A program made the position numbers and the translations under genes. The notes beneath the pieces are model-generated. The model ran no database searches. It saw only the letters and a program-made list of their open reading frames with translations, and was not told where the DNA came from. From the NCBI GenBank assembly GCA_027475525.1, contig JAMWFC010000109.1:310001-374000 (forward strand): a DNA stretch of 64,000 nucleotides. Reading direction: 5' to 3'. Positions 10,719 through 22,031 of this stretch are shown piece by piece (positions within the stretch are counted from its first letter, which is position 1; every line of letters begins with the position of its first letter). The DNA comes from Macrolepiota albuminosa (lineage: Eukaryota > Basidiomycota > Agaricomycetes > Agaricales > Agaricaceae).

Positions 10719-11991
10719 GCATCTATGATGCCACACATGCCCATGGTGGAAACGTTGAGCGACAGAGTCACGTATCAACGTATGCGCAATGGCAACCTCA
10801 GGACTAAGGGACAGTCCCTTATTGACGATCAGGGCATCGTATTCGAGGGCACTAAGCCCATTGATGAGATGCGTCGTCAATTCATCATGCAGGGTCAGGA
10901 GAATCAAGCTTCTCCAGTTCCAGGGCGGCGCAACGATCATGATCAAGGAGACTTCCTCGATTGAGATGGTGCCACAAGACGTGATGCCCCTGGTAACAGC
11001 CGGGATAACGGCCCTAGGTCGACTCCTCGAGACGAGGGCAATTATGCCCACAGTCAAGGAGGCTCAGGACATCCTCTGCAGGGTGGACGAGGGAAGTCAC
11101 TTCTCCATGCCGCTGATTTGGTGACTAGATCTCCGGGTCAGCAGAAGGCCATTCAAATGCATCATGAAGCCATGCACGATTGCCTGCATCAAGTAGTCGA
11201 TGATGCTCTGGGTGTAACCTTATGGTTACCAGACGGGGTGAAGCTGCGTAAAGCAGACAGTAGGCATATTCGTGCCTATACAGGCACGTCCAAGTTCAGT
11301 GACTTGGAAGATTGGGCGATGGATGTATGCACCCATCTTGCCATGTGCTTATATGGAGGCGACCGTATGGAACGAGAACAAATCTTTGTTCTTCCTGAGT
11401 TCTTGGCCGGAGAGGCCATGGAGTGGTTTCGACGGGCAGTACTGCACGTCAACCGTGTCCAGTATGACTGGACGTTCAAAGGAGTCCTTACAGGACTGTA
11501 CGATCAATTTGTGCACCCCTCAACGCTCCAGGACGCAAGGCAGGATTTCCAGTCCGCCAAGTACACCGAGAAGTTGGGAGTGCAAGGGTTCTATGATACC
11601 CTTAATGACCATGCCCAGAATATGGCAGTATATCCGGATGGATATACCATGCTCAAAACATTCTTGGATGGCATTCCAGCAGACATGCACCACTATCTGA
11701 TATGTGAGGATGGACTGTCCCCAGAAGTCAATGATGTGGAAGAGTTTGTGGCATATGCCATCAGGTATGAGCAGTCCCTGAAGACTGCTAACCACTACAA
11801 ACATCGGAGTGGACACAAAGGGGGAACCAGGCGACTACCGCCTGCTGGGACACCCTCACGGGGTCAGCATGTGGGGACCTTCTTGGCCAAAAAGGCCGAT
11901 TTGGATTGTGACCGCAACATGCGGTTTGTGGTACGCAGAACCCCTGCTGCGAACCAAGGGCGGAGCTGCCCATGCCCAGAGCGGGCGCCGG
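10719..11991 (+). pseudogene. A1 gag, capsid region
   Basis: Continues the gag frame of A2. A TGA at about 10962 replaces CGA of A2. From 11118 it is open and shows the retrotransposon-gag capsid pattern: FSDLEDWAMDVCTHL, LAGEAMEWFRRAV, the YDWTFKGVLTGLYDQF helix and FVAYAIRYEQSL. It ends at the element B junction (CCGG 11988-11991) and resumes at 24041. Confidence 0.85.
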
Positions 11992-13035
11992 TGATGACGC
12001 CAACTGTGGTTGGGTGCGCTGGACGTATACGCAGTACAACGCCGTCTCCAGCGCCTGGCATACGGGTTTGTGAGGAGTCCCAGCAGGGTCCCGGTGTGCT
12101 TGAGCAGAGGTAATAGGGCGATGTGCTAGACGATAGCGCCTCGGGTGCTACCTAGCAAGTGGTAAGCGTTGTAGTTGTGGAGAGGTTATAGAGAAATAAA
12201 CGAATAGCGCAGCGTAGCGTGCCCGTAGGTGGCACCGTAAACAACAAAGACAAGATAGACAAAGCTAGCGCCAAACTTGGTGACAAAGTCAGGCAGTGCT
12301 AGCGCGATTTGAACGCTAAGTGTAACTGGGTGTTCAAGAGGTTACGATTCGTTGTTATATACATGGCAAGTAGCTAGTTTTTATACTATGCGCTACGGTA
12401 TTCCCAAAATAAGTCCATTGACGGTGCTACCAATTAGCGCCTCTCTTTGTGACTGTAGCTAACGGCCACCTGTCAACGGCGACCTGCAGCACATGAGTGA
12501 CAGCGACCAACGGCGACTCTAGAACTACTTAGAAGTGGTACGAGTTTGCTCACTTTTTGATGTAATTTAATTGGCCATGCCATCCCGGGGTATGATCGGG
12601 GAATCCTCGACAGACGCTGTGAGCGCTAATTCCGGCGCTAAACATTGTACCATCTTTTGATAGATTTAAATGTCGGGTCTGCGTGTATCCTGTCTCGTCG
12701 TCATTGATTCCTTTAGACTTCTGATTGAGGTGCCTCGGTGATTGACAGTGCCAGTTGCTAACTCCTTTCAGTACTGATCGGGGTTTGGTCAGAGTCACCT
12801 CCCACCGTTGTGCTAGCGCTATGAGTTCTGGGCCTTCTTTGGTCTTCAAAGTAACTGAGTGGAGGGCGCTGAGGGGCTGATACTGGGGATTGAGATGAAT
12901 GGATAAGTCTTGCCATAGAGCGCCCGCGCTAGGGCTGCTCTGTACCCAAGGCTGGTCGCTAGAGTCTCTAGTGTGTCAAGTGTTGGTCGGCCTATAATGT
13001 CCCTTGATGCGCTCAGTCCGAGTAGAAGCCTATCA
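11992..13035 (-). repeat. Element B 3' LTR
   Basis: 1,044 bp; on the minus strand it reads TGATAGGCTTC...GGCGTCATCA. The same LTR, in the other orientation, stands alone at 26220-27260. A 4-bp target duplication accompanies both. Confidence 0.88.
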
Positions 13036-13050
13036 TCTCCCCCCAACTGA
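13036..13050 (-). promoter_or_regulatory. Element B polypurine tract
   Basis: On the minus strand GTTGGGGGGAGA abuts the start of the 3' LTR. This fixes the element orientation as minus, in agreement with gag-pol. Confidence 0.7.
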
Positions 13051-13124
13051 AAAATTGACTGTCCTCAGTCAAACGCCGTCATTAATTTGACTGCGCTACG
13101 GTCCGTATAATGCCGCCGGCACGT

Positions 13125-13132
13125 TATAAAAG
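13125..13132 (+). promoter_or_regulatory. TATA box of antisense gene B1
   Basis: TATAAAAG, 57 nt before the ATG at 13182, followed by a pyrimidine-rich leader ending TTTTCAGC. Confidence 0.6.
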
Positions 13133-13181
13133 TCGTTTTCAGCACTTCACCTTCCTGTGTTTTCCTTCCCATCTTTTCAGC

Positions 13182-15775
13182 ATGTCCACTCCTTTCGATG
13201 CCTCTGCTCTCCGCAATTTCCTGGCTAAGGCCTCCTATTTATTTGATCACGCCAAGTCTGTCGGTCCCGCCGATGCGCCACAAACCGTCCCTGGCATTAT
13301 GCAACTCTATTGGCGCTGGCTCGTGGTCTGCGGCTCCGACAGTTCCTGGGAGCAGGGTGACGAGGTTCGCGAGTGGTGCGTGGCCCGGTACCGCGAGTAC
13401 GAAGGTGCTGATTGGTTGCGCCCCTTTGCAGACCTTTTCGTAAGTTTCTAAGTTTGATTTTGGCTTTGTGGCGCTAAGGTTCAGCGCCCATACTAGGCTC
13501 CCTCCTTATCCGACAAGATCGACGCGTTGTTGGCTAGTACCTTTGTGGCGCTAAGGTTCAGCGCCCATACTAGGCTCCCTCCTTATCCGACAAGATCGAC
13601 GCGTTGTTGGCTAGTACCGAGGTCAGCGAGGTAAGTCCTTCCTTTTCTTCCCCCTTTTTCCACTGTTAATCCTTGAGCAGTCGGTTGCCACGTCTCCCAC
13701 CGTCACTAGTCTTCCTACTGCCCCCTCGGCCTCTACTGTCCCTTCTGTCCCTACCGCCCCTCCTTCTTTGACTTCTGTTTCGCCTCCTTCCGTTCTTGGC
13801 AGCCCTTTTCGTGGTGCTGTTTCTTCCACTCTCCCTGCCCCAAGCGCTGCTTCTCCCGTTCGCACTGCCCCTCCCCATTCAGCCATCAAACGTATTGCCG
13901 TTTCTTGTAGCGAGCCACGACCCGGCCCGACGCGCCCAACTTCCCATGGTCCTCCACGTAATTTTGCCATTGTTATTGAACGAGCGCCCCCTGCTTGTGC
14001 TAGTTCTCCCAAACGTATCGTGCGTTCCTTCCCTATCTTCCTTAATCCATTTTTCTGACTTCTCCCCTTCCAGATCAATCTCCCTGCTCGTGTTCCCCCT
14101 TTGTATGTCGTAAGTGCTTTGCTTGTTGTCGCTAGACTTTAGCGCCTAAGTGTTAATGTCGATAGGCGCCTAACCAGACCATGTTCACCGACGTGGAGCT
14201 TCGCGACCTTTTGCGTCTTCGCTGTGATACTACCGTCATTGATACCGGCATCCTGGCTGGTGTCCAAGTACTGGGCGGCAAGAAGAAGGTTACCGTTGCG
14301 CCCTTGGAGCGTCGCGCATTTAGGGCAAAGATTGGCGCAGTAAGCACTGGTTCGCCCATTGGTAGGTTCATGCTGTCGCTGACTTCTTTCTTAGTGTGAC
14401 AAGTGTTGGTCTGAGAACAATCCTGAGGGCTGCTAGTTTCCTACCGCCTCTCTGCCTTGCTATCGGTGTGATGCGTTGAAACGAGGTTGCGCCTTCAACG
14501 GGATTCGTACTCGTGAACGTGGTAGGGACGCCATTATGCAAAGGAACTATGAGCGCGCAGTGTTGGTTCGTAACGCCCGGGACTTCGTGCTGCAGCAACG
14601 TGATTTGGCGGCTACTCACCAACCCACGGTAATCAGCGCAGCCAGCCTGGCGCTGCCGACTACCCAGGATGGTACTACCGTGGCGGCACCTTTTGCTCGC
14701 TCTCCTCGTCGTCCCGTTCTTTCGAAACGTAAGCCTGTTGTTGCGTCTCCTGGCAAGAGCCCTGGTAAGCGCCGCGAGCTAGCGCCTGCTATGCCTGTGG
14801 TTTTGTCTTCGACCGAGTCTTCTACGGATGAGGGGGAGGGCACTGAGAGGGATGCCGAGGGAGAGGATGATGATGAAGCTGAGCCCGTTGTTGATGCCGA
14901 TGCGCTGTTGGCGGTACACGCTCTTCTGCTTCGCCTTACTCCCCCTATCACCGCTAACCCTCGTCAGAGTGGCCCCAGTGGTAACCAGTACGCATTTTCC
15001 TAACTTCTTTTTCTTTGCGTGCTAACTTCTTGACTGATAGGTCCCCCACTCCTGTTTCCGCCGTAGTGGCTATCCCTGCTGCCGAAGATGTTGTTATGTC
15101 TGATGCTGGCGCTACCCCTGCCCCTGAGTCAGTTGCAGCTAGCGACACTCCAGTTGCTCTCCCTATTACTCCATCCCTTACTCCTCCCCACAGCTCCTCT
15201 TCTTTTCCTAGTAGCCGTGAGACTTCTGCGGCGCCGGAGTCCAAAGGAACCCTGGTGCTGGAAGGTGAGCGTCGTCGCCGCTGGAGATACTTGCCTCTCT
15301 ACGGCATCCATCTTTCTTCTGCTAGAGCTATGTCCCCCGGCGACGAGCGCCATGAGTGGACACCCCGTGCGCCTGTAACTGTCTGAGTACGTCTGTCTTT
15401 GTTTGTGCCCCTTTTCTCCCCTTTTTCTAATCTCCCAATAAGTTCGATCCCTTTTGGACGCCTCCTCCTGCCATGCGAGTTTCTGGCGACGCCTTCCCTT
15501 GGCTCGGGGACGAGTTCTCCTATCCCGTTACTCCTCTCTGCCCCTCTGCCGACCTTCGCCAGCAACTTTGCCATATCGAGGATGCAACCGAAGTCGTTGG
15601 TCGCAAACTTGCTAACCTGCGTCCTCGCGTTTCCACCTTAGCTTGCCACGAGCGTCTCCTGCTCGAGCTCCATGACAATATTACGGCTGCGCTTGAGTGG
15701 CAAGCGAGTAACTCGATCCAGGATGGGGACTTGCTTCCTTTGGGCGATCCCGCCCTTCCCGAGTATGATCCGTAG
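13182..15775 (+). pseudogene. Antisense gene B1: eight-exon Zn2Cys6-like protein, one in-frame stop
   Basis: Exons 13182-13439, 13574-13630, 13681-14019, 14074-14109, 14166-14339, 14395-14980, 15067-15374 and 15443-15775 join in phase over 697 codons, broken only by TAG at 14434-14436. Exon 1 is a helical domain (ALRNFLAKASYLFDH then IMQLYWRWLVV) shared with B2 and B3; exon 3 is Ser/Pro-rich. Exons 5-6 give FTDVELRDLLRLRC and a cysteine cluster, CDKC, C, then CYRC and C, spaced C-x2-C-x8-C-x8-C-x2-C-x6-C, close to the fungal Zn2Cys6 binuclear cluster, followed by a basic region and the acidic EGEDDDEAE. A DNA-binding role is inference. The stop falls within the cluster. Splice sites are GT-AG throughout, which supports plus-strand expression inside an element whose gag-pol runs the other way. 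Confidence 0.6.
13465..13618. repeat. 77-bp tandem duplication across B1 intron 1 and exon 2
   Basis: Units start at 13465 and 13542. Both contain the intron 1 acceptor and most of exon 2; collapsing them leaves one clean splice site. Confidence 0.85.
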
Positions 15776-16252
15776 TTGCCGACCCTTAGCGCTTTAAACT
15801 TTTTGTGGACTCTATCATTTGATACGTACTTTGTAGTGTGTGATGCTAAAATAAACGCCCCCCTCTGCTTCAAATCGTCAGTTTGTAAGTAATCAAAAGA
15901 AAAATAAGTAAAAGGGGAAACGCTCAGTAGATCATCACAGCGCAAAAACCCCTTTGCCGACGCGGTCCAATAGCCATTACCGCGCCTGCCTAAGTAGAAA
16001 ATAGGGACTGTCTGGAAATAATTAAGCGGATCCATGTAAGAAGTAGCGCGTATAAAGAAATAGAAAACCAGTGATCGCTTATGCCCATTTAGTGCGGTTG
16101 TGAGTAAGTGCTGAACATCGAATGTCGATTCCCTTTTTGGAGGGTCCCAGAATAAGTTAAATGCTTCTGATTGGCTAGCGCTCCTGTTAGGGTCCTGGCT
16201 TCTTGAGAAAAGTCCTTCCACGCTGTCGCTAATTGAAACACTTCCCGTGTCC
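15776..16252. other. Spacer between antisense genes B1 and B2
   Basis: No coding sequence supported on either strand. The long minus frame that crosses 15520-16221 is a shadow of B1 and shows no domain. Confidence 0.5.
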
Positions 16253-16259
16253 TATAAAT
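16253..16259 (+). promoter_or_regulatory. TATA box of antisense gene B2
   Basis: CCTATAAATT, TATA 43 nt before the ATG at 16296. The same motif at the same distance precedes the related gene at 48384, and the leader (CATCAG....C.ATG) also matches. Confidence 0.65.
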
Positions 16260-16295
16260 TACTTATGCATCAACTCGATTCCATCAGTCTTTGCG

Positions 16296-16827
16296 ATGGC
16301 CACCCCGTCTGGTTGCGTGTGGACTCAAAGCTGTGATCGCGCCTATGTTACCATGGACCCTCCCACCTTTCTGGACCGGGCCACCTCGTTCTTTCATCAT
16401 TACCCTCCCGAGGGTATTCCTAAGTTGGCCGACGAAGTAGTCGAGTTGGGTCGTCGCTGTCGGCTTCTGCGGGCTGCTTGTGAAATTTGGGGAGACGTGT
16501 CCCCGTTAACGCGTTTTGGTACAGAGGCCACTTGGAGTCAGGCTTTCCATGTGCGTGTCTTGCTATTCTTAGCGCACTACAGTGCCCTTCTGATGGTTGC
16601 CCAAATCCAGGAAATCGCCACTGAAGACACGGCGGATCGTCTTCAACTTTTGATGGAGGAAAGCTATTACCTGGTTAGTGACTGAGCCATCACCTCGCCT
16701 TCTTCCGTGTCTAACGGCCCTTTTCTCCTAGTCCCCTCGCAAGTATACCGGCGCTTGTCTCTTTTGTGGTCCCCTCGAGGGGCCGACGGTTGTTAGCAAG
16801 CGTATTTCTTGGTTCGGCCCTTCTTGA
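16296..16827 (+). CDS. Antisense gene B2: three-exon protein of unknown family
   Basis: Exons 16296-16550, 16611-16673 and 16732-16827 (85, 21 and 32 codons) give an intact 137-residue product. Exon 1 has TFLDRATSFFHHYPPEGIPK and LGRRCRLLRAACEIWGD; exon 2 TADRLQLLMEESYYL; exon 3 SPRKYTGACLFCGPLEG. No signal peptide or membrane segment. The gene at 48384-48885 has the same three exons (exon 2 again 63 nt) and many identical residues, and B1 and B3 open with a weaker version of the same pattern. Function unknown. Because the introns are antisense to the element's genomic RNA they would survive retrotransposition, which fits a real passenger gene and not a captured cDNA. Confidence 0.7.
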
Positions 16828-16990
16828 CCTTTCGTGTGTTGTTTTCCTTCCCCCCCCCTGTTGTTTGAGTGAGGCGATCCCATCTTCTTCGCAGCGCCAC
16901 CGGCCTAACATATTCCCAGCTTTTTGCTTCTCCTGCCGTAGATATATGAAATACATCGTTGTTGTCGCGTCCTCGTGATGGTGCCGCATA

Positions 16991-17144
16991 AGTTCTGTTT
17001 CCTAAGTCCCTTCAACCCTGCATAATGTCGCTAGGTATATATCTGAGATTTCTGGGCCTAGCGTTGTAGTTCTGTTTCCTAAGTCCCTTCAACCCTGCAT
17101 AATGTCGCTAGGTATATATCTGAGATTTCTGGGCCTAGCGTTGT
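16991..17144. repeat. 77-bp tandem duplication upstream of B3
   Basis: Units start at 16991 and 17068; the TATATAT promoter of B3 is present in both, so the promoter is doubled in this assembly. Confidence 0.85.
17113..17119 (+). promoter_or_regulatory. TATA box of antisense gene B3
   Basis: GGTATATATC, 45 nt before the ATG at 17158. A duplicate stands 77 bp upstream. Confidence 0.55.
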
Positions 17145-17157
17145 TAAGTTCTTCGAA

Positions 17158-17946
17158 ATGCCTACTCCCTTTTTCCTTCTCAAAGACATCACCTCTGTCT
17201 CTCGTCCCAAGGTTTTAGATCGCCTCGAGATGTTCTTTGCTCGACTGCCCCCAGGCGGTATTCGACACCAGAACGGCAACATCCTCACCCTGATCTGTCG
17301 TTACAGGTTACTCCTGGCTATGACCCAGGAGTGGCTCGTGGAGTCCGAACGTCACCCCAACACGGTAAGTTTCTACAGGCGGCGTGATTCAGTACCTTCT
17401 TACGCGTCCCTTCAGCCTCCTATTTTGGGTAGCCAAAAGTGCTTGGAGTTCCTACTCCTTGAAACAGATAATATTGTTAGTCCCTCCCCTTTTTCCTTTC
17501 ATACCTTCAGGGTCGCTGACCCCTTGCTTTAGACTTTGAAGTGGTTGCCCTTGCTGGATCTGATTGACGACGATGTTCGTGCCGCCACGCTCGAGCACGT
17601 CATCATTCCCTTTACTCCTCTAGCTCCTCGCTTCAGCGCTGGAGCGCCTCCTGCCCCCATAAATGAGTCTCCACCCGGCTCCTCCACCTTTCGCTTCGGA
17701 GCTGGAGCGCCGCCTGCTCCCATAAATGAGTCTCCCAACGGCTCCTCCACCATTCGCGCTGGAGCGCCGCCTGCTCCCGTAAACAAATCTCCTCCCGGCT
17801 TCTCCACTTTTCCTCCGGGGACCTTTCCCTCTACTCTGTCGCCTATTCTCCCCCCTGCACCGCCTCCTTCTCCTGCGCAACTCTGCTGCAGACAGCATCC
17901 TAGGCGCTCTGAGGGATTTGTTAGGGGTCCTCGCCGTAGGACGTAA
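17158..17946 (+). CDS. Antisense gene B3: three-exon protein with Pro-rich repeats
   Basis: Exons 17158-17364, 17416-17475 and 17533-17946 (69, 20 and 138 codons) give an intact 226-residue product. Exon 1 (PKVLDRLEMFFARLPPGGI, then YRLLLAMTQEW) parallels the opening of B2; exon 2 (QKCLEFLLLETDNI) parallels B2 exon 2 in length and in the LL.E.. helix. Exon 3 starts TLKWLPLLDLIDDDV and continues with three tandem copies of a GAPPAPINESPPGSS-type repeat, then a Pro-rich and basic tail. Function unknown; with B1 and B2 it forms a tandem set of related genes inside element B. Confidence 0.6.
17638..17814 (+). repeat. Three in-frame 57-63 bp coding repeats in B3
   Basis: Units start at 17638, 17701 and 17758 with GCTGGAGCGCC and encode Gly-Ala-Pro-Pro-Ala-Pro followed by N-(E/K)-S-P. 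Unit lengths are multiples of three, so the frame is kept. Confidence 0.8.
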
Positions 17947-18030
17947 GGTAGCAAATAGGTCAATTATCGCCAGTTTCATAGTCTTGTATAGTATGAAATT
18001 CTATGCGTTGATGTTCCTTTCATAAGTGAG

Positions 18031-18184
18031 GTGCAAGGCGCTAAGGTCTAGCGCCCTTCCCCTTCGGGTCCTATTACTGATCGGTTTCTTCTTCTGGTGC
18101 GACTTAGGTGCAAGGCGCTAAGGTCTAGCGCCCTTCCCCTTCGGGTCCTATTACTGATCGGTTTCTTCTTCTGGTGCGACTTTG
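18031..18184. repeat. 77-bp tandem duplication downstream of B3
   Basis: Units start at 18031 and 18108, in the 3' end of the element B polymerase reading (minus strand). Confidence 0.85.
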
Positions 18185-18670
18185 TCATCGTCCACAAGCT
18201 CAGTCTCCTCTAGTTCTCAAAGTTTAGCAGTGTCAATGTCCAGCGCCGATAACGGTAATGAAATGTGTTCACGCGCTAAATAGGGAATGAGTCAGAACGC
18301 CGCTACTGGTCGATGCAAAACTGAGCCGTCCAACTTGCAGAGTACGTATGCGCCTCCCCTATTGCGGAAAACCACTATTAGGGGTCCCAGATACCGAGGA
18401 CGCATCTTTTTGTTATGGGTAACTTCGATCTTGGAATTGCGCATTAGTACTAGGGCGCCCATTGTAAAATTGTAGTCTCGAATCGTGGCGCTATGCTCGG
18501 TTTCAAACCGTAGCGCAGCTTGTTGTCTAGCCTGAAATACTACCTCGTGTAAGCGCTCGAGATCCTCTATGCATCGTTGTAAGTCTATAGCGCGTCTAGC
18601 AATCATGTTGGTAGAGGATAGTATTGAGTTCGGTGGGGGTTGTAAATACGTCGCTTCCACCACATCCGCA

Positions 18671-18824
18671 GGTAGCAAGGGGTGGGTGCCAGTTGCCGCA
18701 TAGTAGGGAGAGCAGCCCATCCTCTTTCGTACGGTAACCCGCTCGCAGGTAGCAAGGGGTGGGTGCCAGTTGCCGCATAGTAGGGAGAGCAGCCCATCCT
18801 CTTTCGTACGGTAACCCGCTCTGA
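18671..18824. repeat. 77-bp tandem duplication in element B integrase
   Basis: Units start at 18671 and 18748; the copy shifts the frame just after YYAATGTHPLLPA. Confidence 0.85.
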
Positions 18825-19504
18825 CCAGAAGACCGAATAAGTCGCCTCGCTCCAGCGACTTTCGTCACCATCGACCGCCTTGAATAGCGCTTGTCGAACA
18901 TCGAAATGAGGCCTTTCTACAATTCCATTAGCGCGTTTATTGTATCCTGAGACTCGGATGTGTTGTATGTTGTATTTCTTGGCAAGATAAGTGAGCGCCT
19001 TGACTATTGGCGCTCCGTTGTCTGTGACGATCTCGTGAAGGGCTCCCCATTGGCAGATAACGTCCTCAAAGAGCCACTTAGCTATAGCGTCTGTATTTTC
19101 TCGCTGGAGCATATGGAACTCCGGCCAATGTACCAAGGAACACCTTCCTTGAATGATATACTTGTAGCGCCCTGACTTGGGCATGTGCATGGTGTCGATA
19201 TATATTTTTCCGAATAACGGCGCTGGAGTCGCTACTGTTGGGGGAATCAGCACCTGATGTGTTTGCTGGATTTGACAGAGATGACAAGTTCGAATATACC
19301 ACGCAATATCGGTGCTAACTTGCGGCCACCAAAAGCGCTCCAAAAGGTTCGCCCTTGTCGCGTAGAGTCCTCGATGTCCCAAGTCATCATGCATAGTGCG
19401 TAGAATCCTAACTCGATTATCCAGTTTAATTACTAGTTTATGGGCGCCATCTCTATTTCGTCGCCAAAGTCGGTTTTCCACTATAAAGAAAGTTGTCGCA
19501 TATT

Positions 19505-19658
19505 GAATGAAGGTGGCGTATTCCGTATCCGTAAGGTCTGATGGTTGTCGCAAATCCTGTAGCCACTTCCTAACCTGGTCCGAATGAAGGTGGCGTATTC
19601 CGTATCCGTAAGGTCTGATGGTTGTCGCAAATCCTGTAGCCACTTCCTAACCTGGTCC
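19505..19658. repeat. 77-bp tandem duplication between RNase H and integrase of B
   Basis: Units start at 19505 and 19582; VRKWLQDLRQPSDLTDTEY is encoded twice in different frames. Confidence 0.85.
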
Positions 19659-20065
19659 ACTTGCTGATCTTCTGACTTAGCTTTGGCGCTTCGAGGTACC
19701 GCCGAATATGGCAGGTTCTGACTGTCTTCTCGCAAGGGTCTTGGTTTCTCGACTATCTTTAGATCGTTAGACGGCTTAGCGACATTATAGATACTGGCCG
19801 TGTAAAAAGTCGATGATGCCTGATATGGTCGGGGCTGGTACGGAACAATAGGGTGAAGCCAAGTTGAAACTGGCTGGTCTTCGCGAAGAACCGGAATAGG
19901 TAACTGAATGATATGCATGAAACCATGCAATCGATCAATCCAGTCATCAAATATGTCGTTGTCGCTATCGTCTAGCGCTTTGTCTTCCGGTTGTCTGGGT
20001 CGCCTAGATAATCCATCCGGCCCGTGGAACGCACTTCTGACGTGTACTAACTCGAAGTGAAACAT

Positions 20066-20219
20066 TAATATTGCTACTACCCAGCGGTTCATACTGGCCG
20101 AAGGTTGAATATCAGGGTTCTGAAGCATTCCTTTGATGTATTTAATATTGCTACTACCCAGCGGTTCATACTGGCCGAAGGTTGAATATCAGGGTTCTGA
20201 AGCATTCCTTTGATGTATC
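20066..20219. repeat. 77-bp tandem duplication in element B RNase H
   Basis: Units start at 20066 and 20143; GMLQNPDIQPSASMNRWVV is encoded twice, and the frame is lost between the copies. Confidence 0.85.
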
Positions 20220-21633
20220 GTGCGTCGACCTCGACAATCAGATTCCGTACCCCAATGAGGTACATGCGCAGCACCTGAAACGATCGAAACAAGCCATATA
20301 ACTCTAGCTTGGGCTGACTGTAGCGCGATTCTCGGTCGTTAAGGGTAATCGATCCGAAACGATTGTAGCGCCTGATTTTCCGGTTCGCGCTATCACACTG
20401 GCATAAGAAGAAGCCAACGGCGATATATGATGTGTCAACAGCAAGTATAACGGGATCGGCGGTAGTATAGTCAATGGGTACCAATGGTTTTGCTTCCTGT
20501 AGCGCCTTTACTAAGTCCTTCTGGGCATTGATTTGATCGGGTCCGAATTCGAAGAGGACCCCTGAACGGGTTAGGCAATTAAGGGCGTTTGCGCGATGTG
20601 AAAAATGGTGTATGAACATGCGCAGCACCCCTACAGTGCCCAAGAATGCGCGGACTTCCGAGAGGTTATGACAGACCCCCCATTTCTCCAGCAGCACTAA
20701 TTGGCTCTCCTCTGGAATCCTGCCTTCTGGTGTGCAAACGTGCCCCAAAATTTTAAATTGCGGCGCACAAAGAACAAGCTTGTGCCCTGAAAACGTACTG
20801 CCACAATACTTCATGCACTGAAGTACTCGGTTAACCAGTTGAAAGAAGTCCCATAGCACCATACGGATATTAGGATTTTCTGGGTGAACTTCGGGCTTGC
20901 CATCTACCAATCGCCAATCCTTCGGGCCTTTAACTCCTACGTCGTCTATGAAGCTGAGCACATGGTGGGGTATTTCGGGCTGTAGGATGAACATAATATC
21001 GTCGTGAAATATTGGTACTGAGTTTGTCCATCCCATAGGAAGTGTGACTAGTCGTAGCGCCCCGAACGGTGTTTGAAACGTTGTCAAATCGCGAGAGGAA
21101 GGATGGATTAAGCGCTCGTCATAGCCCACGTACAAATCCAGGGTAGCGCCACATATTCGTCCCGCGAAAGATTCAGCGACGTGATTGGGAAATGGCGGTA
21201 CCCCTGAATGACAAATGGTGACTTTGTTTAGCGGTTCTAGGCTGTGAACTATACGTAGCTTCCCGTTTTTCTTCAGTACGCAGAACCATCTCGAGCGGTA
21301 GGCCGAATTAGAAGGCTCGTATACACCTGCCGCTATCTTGGAGCGAATAATTTGGCAGACTTCGGCTTTGATGCCCGGGGGTATGGGTCGGTTATGCTCA
21401 GTCCAGGGCACGTGCGGTATTGTCGGTATAACCACTGGTGGAAAGAAGTCAGTTCTAAGTTTACCGCGTTCTGAGTCCTCCCATGCGAAAGCCTCATTCT
21501 GTTTTTGCATGATGTCGACTAATACGTTCATTTCCTCTGTCGAGAGGAAGCCGGTATCGTGGGCGCTAAGAAATAGCGCCTTTTGTTCTTCTGTAAATCG
21601 TCCTGTTGGTTCGAAGGGTGGTGGACTTGGGTC

Positions 21634-21787
21634 GAGTTTTGGCAAGGTAGCCAATGGGTCGCCTATTATTTTTCTTTCGATGCGGAATTCCTCGGGTACG
21701 GCGCTCGCTAGAGTTTTGGCAAGGTAGCCAATGGGTCGCCTATTATTTTTCTTTCGATGCGGAATTCCTCGGGTACGGCGCTCGCTA
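21634..21787. repeat. 77-bp tandem duplication at the start of element B polymerase
   Basis: Units start at 21634 and 21711. LATLPKL followed by a stop in one unit becomes LPKLDPSPPPFEP in the other. Confidence 0.85.
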
Positions 21788-22031
21788 CCGGTTTCGTTTT
21801 AAGCGCTACGGGTTTGTATTTCTTCTTGACTTGAACCCCTTTGTGCTTAGGGGTACTATTGTTAGCAAACATATTATAAATAGAGTCATGGTTTCTAGCA
21901 AAACCTGATATCAAAGGTTCTTTAGAGTCAGGAGTAGAAACGAAATAAGTGTTTGTTGAAAAGTTTTCAGTAATATCCAGTCCCATGGTTATAGTCCAAG
22001 ATAAGCGCTTCATCTCCATGATCCTCATTAC

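Larger units (their letters stand above)
18292..22028 (-). pseudogene. Element B polymerase: RT, RNase H, integrase
   Basis: Starts at ATG 22028, three nucleotides after the gag-protease stop. RT is recognised by YRSRWFCVLKKNGKLRIV, TLPMGWTNSVPIFHDDI and the catalytic FIDDVGVKG; RNase H by ILAVDTSYIAVGFF and LNDRESRYSQPKLELYG; integrase by HDDLGHRG with CHLC (zinc site), YIDTMHM, VTDNGAP and IVERPHF (the D, D and E), and a GPY/F-like YLGPLIVVF near the end. Four 77-bp duplications (21634, 20066, 19505, 18671) each break the frame; collapsing them joins the pieces in one frame. The frame ends at TGA 18294, but coding-like sequence continues for about 100 nt, so that stop may be a late mutation. 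Confidence 0.85.

Noticed and set aside
13623..14078. Minus-strand Gly/Arg-rich frame of 151 codons
   Set aside because: It is the complement of the Ser/Pro-rich exon of gene B1 and has no motif.
15520..16221. Minus-strand frame of 233 codons
   Set aside because: Overlaps B1 exon 8 antisense and the following spacer; no domain and no sense in the element context.
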